Origin: Ruminococcaceae bacterium UBA6855
Lineage (GTDB): Bacteria; Bacillota; Clostridia; Oscillospirales; Acutalibacteraceae
Assembly (NCBI GenBank): GCA_002451755.1
Contig: DKDF01000046.1
Coordinates: forward strand, 1 to 31,089
DNA length: 31,089 nt
Reading direction: 5' to 3'
The position numbers and the translations under genes are program-made. How positions within the stretch are numbered: position 1 is the stretch's first letter; each line of letters opens with the position of its first letter. The notes beneath the pieces were generated by a model. The model did no database searches. It worked only from the letters and a program-made list of their open reading frames with translations, and had not been told where the DNA came from. Positions 23,814-31,050 of this stretch are shown piece after piece.

Positions 23814-23894
23814 GTTTCTTCTCCTGTTTGAGATAAATTTTAAAAGTGTAAATCACATTGCGGTGCCGTTTCGCACAGAGCATATATACGCCTA

Positions 23895-24037
23895 ATACTC
23901 AAGCCCTGCGCGGGACGGTCAATGTGCGTGATGTGAATCAACTCATTTTGAATAAGATTGCGTGCAGTGTGGTTTTTTTGTGACCGCCGCGTATCGGGAT
24001 ACGCAAGGGAGCAAAAGGCTCGCAACGTTCGTGATAT
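23895..24037. repeat. 143-bp direct repeat, copy 1
   Basis: This copy begins ATACTCAAGCCC and ends GTTCGTGATAT. It contains the core at 23935-23969, a T-run and the hairpin CGTATCGGGATACG (23990-24003). It aligns without gaps of more than one base to the copy at 24106-24248. Confidence 0.85.
23935..23969. repeat. 35-bp core repeat, copy 1
   Basis: The core begins GAATCAACTCATTTTG and ends TGCGTGCAGTG. It is identical to copy 3 and differs by one base from copy 2. Confidence 0.9.
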
Positions 24038-24040
24038 GAT

Positions 24041-24075
24041 GAATCAACCCATTTTGAATAAGATTGCGTGCAGTG
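24041..24075. repeat. 35-bp core repeat, copy 2
   Basis: It differs from the other two cores by one C for T. The right-flank type follows core 1 and the left-flank type follows this core, so the order is L-core-R-core-L-core-R. Confidence 0.9.
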
Positions 24076-24105
24076 GCTGTTCCGCGTGGGGCGCAGTGTA
24101 TGTAG

Positions 24106-24248
24106 ATACTCAATCCCCGCGCGGGACGGTCAATGTGCGTGGTGTGAATCAACTCATTTTGAATAAGATTGCGTGCAGTGTGAGTTTTTTGTGACCGCCG
24201 CGTATCGAGATACGCAAGGGAGCAAAAGGCTCGCAATGTGCGTAATAT
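24106..24248. repeat. 143-bp direct repeat, copy 2
   Basis: It matches 23895-24037 with few substitutions and contains CGTATCGAGATACG, in which the hairpin arms are kept and the loop has changed. It ends exactly at the stop codon of the oxidoreductase gene at 24248-24250. Confidence 0.85.
24146..24180. repeat. 35-bp core repeat, copy 3
   Basis: It is identical to copy 1. Spacing between successive cores is 71 and 70 bases. Confidence 0.9.
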
Positions 24249-25330
24249 TATTCGAAATAATAGGGTTTGCCCTGCTTGGCGGATTCGTATATTCCTTCAA
24301 GTATCTGCGTTACAACAAGTGCCTGCTCGGGCTTGGTGCTGACCTCGGTGTCGTTGATGATGGCGTTGATGAAGGCGCGGGCTTCAAGCTCGGAGGGGTC
24401 GCTGGTCGCGCCCTCAAAGAATGCGGCTCCGCCGGCTTCAAAGTTCGGAGTCTCGATGCACTGGCGGCCGTATTTGACATAGTTCAAATGAAGTCCGCCG
24501 CGCATATCCGCACCCGCCTTGTCGCCGCAGAGATATGTAACAGCCTCGTTGGGGTCGGCGATATTGAGCGCCCAGCTCGCTTCGACGGAGATAGTCGCGC
24601 CGTTCTCCATGGTGACGAAGCCGAAAGCCGAATCCTCGACGGTGTACTGTGCGGGATCCCAATCGCCCCAGGCGTTGCCGGAACGCTCCTGATTGCCGAG
24701 CTTTTTATAGACATTGCCGACGACCATCTTGGGCTTGTAGTTGTTCATCATCCAGAGGGTGAGGTCGAGCGCGTGGGTGCCGATATCGATAAGCGGACCG
24801 CCGCCCTGCTCATACTCGTTGAGGAAAACGCCCCATGTCGGAACGGCTCTGCGGCGCAGCGCGATGGCGCGTCCGTAATAGATATCGCCGAGATCGCCGT
24901 TGTCGCACGCCTCTTTGAGATAGAGCGAATCGGGTCTCCAGCGCTGCTGATAGCCGATAGTCAGCTTTTTGCCGGTGCGCTGTGCGGTCTCGTACATTTT
25001 CTTCGCCTCGGCATAGGTCTTTGCCATGGGCTTCTCGCACATAACGTGCTTGCCCGCTTCGAGCGCGTCTATTGTGATGAACGAATGCGAGCGGTTCGGG
25101 GTGCAGACATGAACGCTCTCGATGCTCTCATCTTCGAGCAGCTTTCTGTAATCCGTATAGACTTTTGCGCCCTCGACGCCGAACTCCTTTGCCGCCTTTA
25201 CGGCTCTCTCCTCAATGATATCGCAGAAAGCGACCATCTCGGCCTCTTCGATTTTTTTGAGCGCGGGCATATGCTTGCCGTTGGCGATTCCGCCGCAGCC
25301 GATGATGCCTATTCTGACTTTTCTTCCCAT
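24248..25330 (-). CDS. Gfo/Idh/MocA-family oxidoreductase (B)
   Basis: From ATG 25330 (AGGAG upstream) this 360-residue protein has GCGGIA (residues 11-16) for dinucleotide binding, the EKP motif at 99-101 and a GTHALDLTLWMM segment with the expected Asp-His arrangement. It is related to but distinct from oxidoreductase A, so the cluster likely carries a two-step oxidation/reduction or acts on two linked sugars. The longer frame from 25474 is not supported by a ribosome site and crosses the promoter. No terminator follows; the repeat cluster begins at its stop. Confidence 0.92.
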   Translation of the reverse strand: MGRKVRIGIIGCGGIANGKHMPALKKIEEAEMVAFCDIIEERAVKAAKEFGVEGAKVYTDYRKLLEDESIESVHVCTPNRSHSFITIDALEAGKHVMCEKPMAKTYAEAKKMYETAQRTGKKLTIGYQQRWRPDSLYLKEACDNGDLGDIYYGRAIALRRRAVPTWGVFLNEYEQGGGPLIDIGTHALDLTLWMMNNYKPKMVVGNVYKKLGNQERSGNAWGDWDPAQYTVEDSAFGFVTMENGATISVEASWALNIADPNEAVTYLCGDKAGADMRGGLHLNYVKYGRQCIETPNFEAGGAAFFEGATSDPSELEARAFINAIINDTEVSTKPEQALVVTQILEGIYESAKQGKPYYFE

Positions 25331-25385
25331 ATTGTTTCTCCTATCGTGTTCAAGATATATAATATATACCTTTATTATCAGTTTA

Positions 25386-25413
25386 ATTATAAACAATTGA
25401 ATAAATAGTTCAA
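25386..25413 (-). promoter_or_regulatory. sigma-A promoter of the oxidoreductase/isomerase cluster
   Basis: On the minus strand TTGAAC (25413-25408), a 16-bp spacer and TATAAT (25391-25386). The predicted leader is about 50 bases. Confidence 0.7.
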
Positions 25414-25527
25414 GGCATATCGGCAGAATCTTTCGCGCCGCGGATGCCGAAATTTGAGCCGCAGATTTGGGCAAAGTTCACAAAAGCCGAAAAGCACACT
25501 TTTTCACGAAGTGTCGCACGAAACGAA

Positions 25528-25560
25528 AGTCTTAACAAAATTGATTCTGATTATTAAGAC
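25528..25560. repeat. inverted repeat GTCTTAA / TTAAGAC
   Basis: Seven-base arms about 19 bases apart lie 40 bp upstream of the candidate RNA. The flanking stretch 25414-25600 has no gene; a further small hairpin (CACACTT/AAGTGT) lies near 25496-25514. Confidence 0.4.
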
Positions 25561-25602
25561 TCTGTTCACAGGGGCTTAACAAACCTCGGTTATCATAGAT
25601 TT

Positions 25603-25745
25603 GCACACAAGGGCAGGGAGCCGCACCCTGCAGTGTGCGGTGCCTGAGTTCGTCAGGCATCACCCCTCCTCAAACCAGATGCTAAAAGTTGCATCGAACC
25701 CCTCATTACGGAAGGACGTTCACCGAAAGGTGGGCGTCTTTTCGT
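25603..25745 (+). ncRNA. candidate structured RNA with its own terminator
   Basis: Three hairpins occur in a row: GCACAC...GCAGGG / CCCTGC...GTGTGC (25603-25638), TGCCTGA-GTTCG-TCAGGCA (25641-25659), and GATGC / GCATC (25678-25695). Two pyrimidine tracts, CCCCTCCTC (25663-25671) and CCCCTC (25699-25704), flank the third hairpin and look unpaired. A strong terminator follows. No coding frame fits. A -10-like TATCAT or TAGATT lies at 25591-25601, but no good -35 is spaced correctly. Possible identities are a leader of the spoIIQ-like gene or a sporulation RNA of the CsfG kind; the identity is unproven. Confidence 0.55.
25715..25742 (+). terminator. intrinsic terminator with GAAA tetraloop
   Basis: GACGTTCACC (25715-25724) pairs with GGTGGGCGTC (25729-25738), using two G-T pairs, around a GAAA loop and followed by TTTTCGTTTTTTT. 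Confidence 0.9.
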
Positions 25746-25782
25746 TTTTTTATTTTTATATTTTTCATAAATTTTGCCTTGC

Positions 25783-25811
25783 GCATAAAGCGCGGCGGCG
25801 CGGTCAAAAAT
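25783..25811 (+). promoter_or_regulatory. weak candidate sigma-F-type promoter for the spoIIQ-like gene
   Basis: GCATA (25783-25787) fits the GYATA -35 and GGTCAAAAAT (25802-25811) fits GGNNANANTW at all but one position. The spacer of 14 bp is slightly short. It is offered because spoIIQ genes are sigma-F dependent. Confidence 0.3.
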
Positions 25812-25859
25812 AGGAATGAAAAAACACCGTGACACCGCACGCGGAGAAACGAGGCAGAT

Positions 25860-26606
25860 ATGATAGACAATTCATTCAACAAAAAGAGCTTTTTCAAATC
25901 GAAGGGAATATACATTCTCGCAGCGCTCTGCATTCTTGCGGCGGGTGCGGGAGTATGGGGCGCGATGCGCGTAGCAAAAACGCCGACGGACAACAATTCG
26001 ACGGAGCATTCCTCAAGGCAGTACAATATAGACTACTCCGTGCCGCAGGAGACGCTGACGCAGGCGAACAACCCCGTGAAGAATGTCCCCGACGACAGAA
26101 CAACTGCGCCCGCGCAGACGACCAAAGAAAGCGACAGCAAAAATACGCCCTACACAGGCAGCTACGCTCTGCCGATGGGCACGGACATCCGCAAGGACTA
26201 CAGCGCGGACGAGATGGTGAAAAACAAGACGACGAACGACTGGCGGGTTCACAACGGCATCGACTTCGGCGGCGCGCAGGGCAACGATGTTATCGCGATA
26301 CAGAACGGGCGCGTATCAAAAGTCTACTCCGACCCGCTCTGGGGCAACGTGGTTGAAATCGACCACGGCAAGGGGCTTGTTGCGCGATACTGCGGACTCT
26401 CGGACAAGAATCTGCCGAAGGCGGGCGACGAGGTCGAGCAGTTCGACCATATCGGTACCCTCGGCACAGTCCCGGTTGAAGCGGCGGACGGCGCGCACCT
26501 CCATTTCACCGTCGCGATAAACGGCAAGACCGTTGACCCGCTCGAGGCGATGAACAAGTTGGGTCAGGGAGACAGCCAGAAAGCGGAGACGACATCCGGC
26601 GGATAA
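25860..26606 (+). CDS. spoIIQ: SpoIIQ-like M23 (LytM) protein
   Basis: The 248-residue protein has a single N-terminal membrane helix (about residues 16-36), a Ser/Thr/Asn-rich linker and a C-terminal M23 domain. All zinc ligands are kept: His131 and Asp135 in HNGIDFGG, and His213/His215 in HLHF. Size and layout fit SpoIIQ, made in the forespore and joined to SpoIIIAH across the engulfing membranes. In Bacillus the enzyme site is broken but clostridial versions keep it, as here. GAGG precedes ATG 25860. A generic M23 endopeptidase is the alternative; spoIID is not adjacent. Confidence 0.8.
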   Translation: MIDNSFNKKSFFKSKGIYILAALCILAAGAGVWGAMRVAKTPTDNNSTEHSSRQYNIDYSVPQETLTQANNPVKNVPDDRTTAPAQTTKESDSKNTPYTGSYALPMGTDIRKDYSADEMVKNKTTNDWRVHNGIDFGGAQGNDVIAIQNGRVSKVYSDPLWGNVVEIDHGKGLVARYCGLSDKNLPKAGDEVEQFDHIGTLGTVPVEAADGAHLHFTVAINGKTVDPLEAMNKLGQGDSQKAETTSGG

Positions 26607-26635
26607 ACAGAAAAATTAACAATATGCGATTTGCG

Positions 26636-26658
26636 AACCGGGCTTAAAACGCCCGGTT
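26636..26658 (+). terminator. hairpin after the spoIIQ-like gene
   Basis: AACCGGGC (26636-26643) pairs with GCCCGGTT (26651-26658), followed by the imperfect T-tract TGTCTATTCT. Confidence 0.6.
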
Positions 26659-26706
26659 TGTCTATTCTAACTCAAAAATGCACATAAAAATTATGACTTT
26701 TGCAGA

Positions 26707-26735
26707 TTGATTTTTGGCTATATTAGTTATATAAT
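26707..26735 (+). promoter_or_regulatory. sigma-A promoter of the phosphoesterase gene
   Basis: TTGATT (26707-26712), a 17-bp spacer and TATAAT (26730-26735), with a predicted leader of about 50 bases. Confidence 0.8.
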
Positions 26736-26791
26736 AATCAGGCTTTAATATGTTGCTCATACTGAGAGAAGAAAGGATTGATTAAAGAGTC

Positions 26792-28051
26792 ATGAGTAAA
26801 AAGATCAAGGCTTTGCTCGCCGTCGTGCTGTGCGCGGTGATGCTCATAGCCGCGGCGTCGCCCGCTTTTGCGGCGGTCGACAACAATGACGTTCTGCGTT
26901 TCAACAAGGACGGAAAGTTCAAAATCATGCAGATTTCCGACACGCAGGATATCGACGTTCCGAGAGAAGCCACAATAATGTTTATGGAGAAGGCTCTCGA
27001 CGCAGAGAAGCCCGACCTTGTCGTGTTCACCGGCGACCAGCTTGCAGGCGGCAAGATAGACACCGCCGAGGGCGTCTATGCCGGAATAAAGGCGATACTT
27101 CAGCCCGTTGTTGACAGAGGCATCCCCTTCACCGTTGTTTTCGGCAACCACGACAATGACGACGGCTGCCCCGTAAGCCGCGACGAGCAGTTCGCATATT
27201 ATCAGACCTTCCCGGGCTGCCTCGCATATGACGCAGTGCCCGAGATGTACGGCACCGGCACGCACAACCTGCCTATCTATGCCTCCGAGGGCAGCGAGAC
27301 GAAGTTCAACCTCTGGATGATCGACTCGAACGACTATGACAGAGTCAACGGCGGTTACGACTACGTTCATCAGGATCAGATAGACTGGTACGAAAAGACC
27401 AGCAAGGCGCTCGAGGAGAAAGAGGGTCACCTCGTTCCCTCCATCGCTTTCCAGCATATCATAGTCCCCGAGGTCGCGGAGCTTCTCGTTGATTCTCCGT
27501 TCAGCGGCGAGAACGCGATAAGCAAGGTCATCAACGGCGAGAACAAGCTTCTCATGCTCAAGCCCGGCAAGGCTTCCGGCATACTGCTCGAGTTCCCCTG
27601 CCCGTCGAACACCAACTCCGGTCAGTTCGCTTCGTGGAAAGAGCGCGGCGATGTCATCGCGGCATCCTTCGGTCACGACCACATCAACACCTTCATCGGC
27701 AACGTTGACGGCATCGACCTTGTCATGTGCCCCGGCGTTACCTTCCAGTCCTACGGCAGATACATAACCAGAGCTGTCCGCATCTTCGAGCTTGACGAGA
27801 ACGATCCGTGGAGCTACGACACCCACCTCTACAAGTTCACCGACGCTTTCGGCTGGGGTCTCTACAGCTGGTATGTCGGCGCGAAGTACGGTCAGTCGCC
27901 CGTTATGTGGATCCCGATCGCCCTTGCAGGCGTTCTCGGAGTTGCCGCAGGCGTCGGCACCATAGTGACGATAAACAACATCGTTATCGGCGCAACAGCC
28001 ACAGCGGGAGTTATCGCACTGATTTATTTCATAACACATTCTCAGCAATAA
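26792..28051 (+). CDS. surface-anchored calcineurin-like metallophosphoesterase
   Basis: The 419-residue protein has a signal peptide (MSKKIK, hydrophobic core, cleavage near SPAFA-A at residues 24-28) and the dinuclear metal motifs ISDTQD (Asp50, Asp53), GD (81-82), GNHD (118-121) and GHDH (294-297). Two hydrophobic segments at about 370-392 and 395-415 form a C-terminal anchor. It should work outside the membrane on phosphate esters; the class resembles purple-acid-phosphatase-like enzymes, but the substrate is unknown. The ribosome site is weak: AAAGGA is 14 bases from ATG 26792. It is monocistronic, with a clear promoter and terminator. Confidence 0.9.
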   Translation: MSKKIKALLAVVLCAVMLIAAASPAFAAVDNNDVLRFNKDGKFKIMQISDTQDIDVPREATIMFMEKALDAEKPDLVVFTGDQLAGGKIDTAEGVYAGIKAILQPVVDRGIPFTVVFGNHDNDDGCPVSRDEQFAYYQTFPGCLAYDAVPEMYGTGTHNLPIYASEGSETKFNLWMIDSNDYDRVNGGYDYVHQDQIDWYEKTSKALEEKEGHLVPSIAFQHIIVPEVAELLVDSPFSGENAISKVINGENKLLMLKPGKASGILLEFPCPSNTNSGQFASWKERGDVIAASFGHDHINTFIGNVDGIDLVMCPGVTFQSYGRYITRAVRIFELDENDPWSYDTHLYKFTDAFGWGLYSWYVGAKYGQSPVMWIPIALAGVLGVAAGVGTIVTINNIVIGATATAGVIALIYFITHSQQ

Positions 28052-28078
28052 CGCCGGATAGATAATATAATAAAGCAG

Positions 28079-28110
28079 TCCCCCGCAAAGCGAATCTGCG
28101 GGGGATTTTT
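28079..28110 (+). terminator. intrinsic terminator of the phosphoesterase gene
   Basis: TCCCCCGCA (28079-28087) pairs with TGCGGGGGA (28097-28105), followed by TTTTT. Confidence 0.92.
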
Positions 28111-28165
28111 CTGCATTGTAACTCTGCGTACCGTATAAATTCTTTGTTGCAAATACACAAATCGA

Positions 28166-28215
28166 ATTATGTATTTTTGTAATTTGTAACAAAAATACAT
28201 AATATTCTTATGTAT
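28166..28215. repeat. alternating inverted repeats upstream of the leader ORF
   Basis: A perfect 15-bp inverted repeat joins 28166-28180 to 28189-28203 (8-base loop). Its right arm also pairs with a third arm, TTATGTAT at 28208-28215 (ATACATAA at 28195-28202), so two mutually exclusive hairpins are possible. Two overlapping TATAAT-like boxes follow at 28213-28224, so the repeats could equally be operators at a promoter. Confidence 0.6.
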
Positions 28216-28313
28216 AATTATAATATTGGCGATTTGTGTTAGCATTGTGTTGCGATAAGTTCTCAACTAAAACTTTTATTAAAAATATCATTTCTGCACA
28301 GAAGGAGATTCCG

Positions 28314-28370
28314 ATGGGTCGGCTCGCAAGCAAATATCAAAACACAAAAGAATCGGAGGAACACCTATGA
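28314..28370 (+). CDS. 18-codon leader ORF coupled to the lipoprotein gene
   Basis: This short frame (MGRLASKYQNTKESEEHL) has its own GAAGGAG seven bases upstream, and its TGA stop overlaps the ATG of the lipoprotein gene as CTATGA. The second ribosome site, GGAGG, is inside it. The 4-base overlap and two good ribosome sites argue for translational coupling or leader-peptide control. The product may itself be unimportant. Confidence 0.55.
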   Translation: MGRLASKYQNTKESEEHL

Positions 28371-28981
28371 AAAGATTGATAAGCTTAGCTCTCTGCCTCG
28401 TCCTTATGCTGTCCCTCGCCGCCTGCGGTTCGAACAAAATAATGCGCTCCGAGTACATATTGAATTTCGACACAGGCAACTCCTACGCCTTTACAAGCAA
28501 ATATCCGGATTTTCATGTATTTCGCGGCGACATAAAGCTCAAAAGTAAATATGGGGATGTTTCGATAACCCTTTGCTACTATAACGACATGGGATTCAAC
28601 ATAACATACTCCCTCAAAACGACAACGGCTCAAGCCGATGAAATCGAGGCAATGGCAAACGACGAAAATCACAGTCTGTATGCCAAAGTTACTCTCGGCA
28701 AAAAGGAATTGCCTATAGACAGCTACGCGTATTTTATTCGCCAGAGGCGCGCTCCTTATCCTTATCCCAATCCCAACGGCGGCCCCGTCACATTTGACCT
28801 TAGCTCAAGCTACAGCTACACCAAAAGGGTAAAGGCGGACAAAATACACTTTGAGTTTCTTGATGTTTCAACGGATATTCCGCTCTCCACAGTCAAGGGA
28901 GAACCCATTGACTCCGAGCGCGGTCAGGAATACTTAGAGCAGATGACCTCGCCGTATGTGTCAACGCTGCCGTGGGAATAA
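28367..28981 (+). CDS. putative lipoprotein, function unknown
   Basis: The 204-residue protein starts MKRLISLALCLVLMLSLAAC, a signal peptide with lipobox and acylated Cys20. The rest is soluble, beta-rich and contains a YPYPNPNGG stretch near residue 130. No known domain is recognised. GGAGG precedes ATG 28367. It is a separate gene, coupled to the leader ORF and followed by a strong hairpin. The AT-rich upstream region (28111-28313) differs from the rest of the window. Confidence 0.85.
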   Translation: MKRLISLALCLVLMLSLAACGSNKIMRSEYILNFDTGNSYAFTSKYPDFHVFRGDIKLKSKYGDVSITLCYYNDMGFNITYSLKTTTAQADEIEAMANDENHSLYAKVTLGKKELPIDSYAYFIRQRRAPYPYPNPNGGPVTFDLSSSYSYTKRVKADKIHFEFLDVSTDIPLSTVKGEPIDSERGQEYLEQMTSPYVSTLPWE

Positions 28982-29021
28982 GCGACTCTCTGCCGAAAAT
29001 ATAAACCGAATAGATAGAAAA

Positions 29022-29050
29022 CGCCGCCGCAGAGAATATCTGCGGCGGCG
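29022..29050. terminator. hairpin between converging genes
   Basis: CGCCGCCGCAGA (29022-29033) pairs perfectly with TCTGCGGCGGCG (29039-29050). The T-tract on the plus strand is interrupted (TGTTGTTGTTATTTTATTT), and on the minus strand it reads into TTTTCTATC, so it may serve both genes. Confidence 0.8.
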
Positions 29051-29065
29051 CCTGTTGTTGTTATT

Positions 29066-30850
29066 TTATTTCGCTTTTTCAAGCTCGCTCGCGGGAACTA
29101 TTGCACCCTCGCCGGCGTTGAAGCGAATCGTGACAGTGTCGTTTCTGTTGAGGATAACGGCGGTTGTCGACTTGGAAGCGGCTATCGAATAGTAGACGTC
29201 GCCGCCCTCGAGCTTGATATAATAATATGTCTCGCCCGAGATGACCTGGGTGCGGATATCGGCTATCTTGCCGTTGACGGTCTGAACCTTTGTCTCGGAA
29301 TCGCCCTGCGCGTCGGGGTTATCCGCAGGATCGACAACCTGGTTCGCATCGATATCGACATTGATGCCGTTCGCCTTGAGCTGGTCAACATACTTAGCAA
29401 GACACTCGGCAAGAGTCTTTCCGTAGACCTTTATCTTCGTGTACTGCTTGACGTTGATGAGCGCGTAGCTCTGAATGATCTGAGAACCGTCGTCTCTGAC
29501 ATCCTTGAGAGCCATGAAGTAGGTCGGCTCGCCGTCGATGTTGAGCAGCAGCGGGAACGTTGCCGTGTAGCCTGCCGCCTTGATCTCATCGAGACCCTCT
29601 GCGGAAGCCTGCGCCGACTGCTCCTTTGCGCCCGCGACCGAATAATAAACAGCCTCTTTGGTGCGCTGGTTTATCATTATAAAGCCGGTTATCGACTGGT
29701 CGTTGGTGACTGATGTAACGCCCGTGTACATATAGACATCGTCGTTCTGAGCGATGTAGCTGTAGTCCTCGGTGGTGACATAGACATCTTCCTGGCCGAG
29801 GATCGAGTTCCAGAAGCCCTTCTGATATCTGCCGTAGTAGTTGTACTGCTCGACGAGAAGGTCTGAGTCATAGACTCTGTCGATCCACTGATACTTGGCG
29901 TCGCTCTTGACAGTCTCAATAGGCACATATTCGCACTTGCCGTCAATCGCGTTGACTATCACTATTCCCTTGACATCGGTTCCGCCGAACAGACCGATGG
30001 TCTTGTCAACTCGCGCGCAGATCCAATAAGGATTGCCGTTATCGTCGATTTCAAACGAGCTCGAGCCGAACATATAGGTGGGATACTTCATTCTCAGATG
30101 GCGCTTGAGAAGTCTGCCGAAGTGCTCGGCGGGCGAATACTTGATGCCCGCATCAAGCTCCTTGAGGGTGGTGACTTCATTCGCCATGTCGATTATGATA
30201 TATCCGGGGAGACCCTCGGTGCGGTTGGTGAGCCACTTGATGATATTCGAATACTGGAGCGGAACGACCCTGACGGGCGTGCCCTTGTAGTTTATCTGCG
30301 TATAGAGCGGATAGACAGAGAACTGCGAGACATAGCCTTTTTCGGCGAGCTTACCGAGCGCTCTGGGAGCGAGAGTAGCCGCGACGCCCTCATCGAGCTT
30401 CGGGATGTTGCTGAAGGACTCAGCGTCCTGCTTGTCAATCTCATCGGCGAAGTTGCTGTCCGTGCGGACATCGATTATCTGACTGTAAGACGACGCTCTG
30501 AAGAACGGGCTCGAGACGAGATAGCCGATACCGACCGTGATCGCAATTATACCGACGATAACGCCGGGGACTATCATCTGACGCTTGAAATAGGGCAGAT
30601 ATTCGGGCTTCGAGAACACACCGGTAAAAATCGCCGAGAACAGCGCATATGACGCGACGATTATCGCAAGAAAGCCGTAGAACTCATACGCCTTGAAATT
30701 GAGCGGCGGCAGCATTATATAAAATGCGATGCCCGCGGTAACGATAGAGCACAGCACGCTCAGTATTATCTTGAGCGCCGCTTTATCGGGAGGTATTACT
30801 ATCTCCTTGGGGCCGCCTTTTTTTGAAAAATCCACTTTAATGGGATCCAT
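29066..30850 (-). CDS. large membrane protein with external domain, function unknown
   Basis: From ATG 30850 (AAGGAG upstream) the protein has 594 residues. Three hydrophobic helices lie within about residues 24-125 (KIILSVLCSIVTAGIAFYIM, then YGFLAIIVASYALFSAIF, then VPGVIVGIIAITVGIGYLV). They are followed by a 470-residue soluble part rich in tyrosine and beta-strand patterns, probably extracytoplasmic. It contains no enzymatic motif that I recognise. The ORF extension to 30871 lacks a ribosome site. It has its own near-consensus promoter and stands alone, so context gives no clue. Confidence 0.82.
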   Translation of the reverse strand: MDPIKVDFSKKGGPKEIVIPPDKAALKIILSVLCSIVTAGIAFYIMLPPLNFKAYEFYGFLAIIVASYALFSAIFTGVFSKPEYLPYFKRQMIVPGVIVGIIAITVGIGYLVSSPFFRASSYSQIIDVRTDSNFADEIDKQDAESFSNIPKLDEGVAATLAPRALGKLAEKGYVSQFSVYPLYTQINYKGTPVRVVPLQYSNIIKWLTNRTEGLPGYIIIDMANEVTTLKELDAGIKYSPAEHFGRLLKRHLRMKYPTYMFGSSSFEIDDNGNPYWICARVDKTIGLFGGTDVKGIVIVNAIDGKCEYVPIETVKSDAKYQWIDRVYDSDLLVEQYNYYGRYQKGFWNSILGQEDVYVTTEDYSYIAQNDDVYMYTGVTSVTNDQSITGFIMINQRTKEAVYYSVAGAKEQSAQASAEGLDEIKAAGYTATFPLLLNIDGEPTYFMALKDVRDDGSQIIQSYALINVKQYTKIKVYGKTLAECLAKYVDQLKANGINVDIDANQVVDPADNPDAQGDSETKVQTVNGKIADIRTQVISGETYYYIKLEGGDVYYSIAASKSTTAVILNRNDTVTIRFNAGEGAIVPASELEKAK

Positions 30851-30888
30851 TGCTTCAGCTCCTTTTAACAAAAATGTTACGCTAAATC

Positions 30889-30917
30889 ATTATACAGTAT
30901 TATTGACAGAAATACAA
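30889..30917 (-). promoter_or_regulatory. sigma-A promoter of the large membrane protein gene
   Basis: On the minus strand TTGTAT (30917-30912), a 17-bp spacer and TATAAT (30894-30889) give a leader of about 35 bases. Confidence 0.8.
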
Positions 30918-30976
30918 GGCTTATTTTGGTTCATTCCGTCTGTTTGCATAAATCGACGGCGTTATTCCGTTTGGCT

Positions 30977-31006
30977 TTGACTTTATATGAACGGATATGG
31001 TATCAT
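30977..31006 (+). promoter_or_regulatory. sigma-A promoter of the gene at the right edge
   Basis: TTGACT (30977-30982), an 18-bp spacer and TATCAT (31001-31006) precede the partial gene at 31051. Confidence 0.65.
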
Positions 31007-31050
31007 TGTTTCAATCTTTGTTTCGATTTTTTCAGAAGGAGGAAATCAAA

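Noticed and set aside
23935..24180. Three 35-bp repeats at regular 70-71 bp distance, resembling a CRISPR array
   Set aside because: The spacers are too long and are themselves copies of the flanks, there are no cas genes, and the repeats alternate with two flank types.
23840..24236. Overlapping minus-strand ORFs of 61 and 97 codons in the repeat cluster
   Set aside because: They start with the repeated motif MRAFCSLAY without ribosome sites and simply restate the repeat; frame conservation follows from the duplication.
24173..25408. 411-codon plus-strand ORF opposite oxidoreductase B
   Set aside because: The true gene on the other strand has Rossmann and EKP motifs; this is a shadow frame that starts in the repeat cluster.
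25603..25745. SRP RNA, tmRNA or RNase P RNA
   Set aside because: The diagnostic sequences (SRP GGAAGGAAGCAGC-type loop, tmRNA tRNA-like ends, RNase P core) are not found.
26738..28192. 484-codon minus-strand ORF opposite the phosphoesterase gene
   Set aside because: It is antisense to a gene with a signal peptide and complete metal motifs; it has no ribosome site and crosses the real promoter and terminator.
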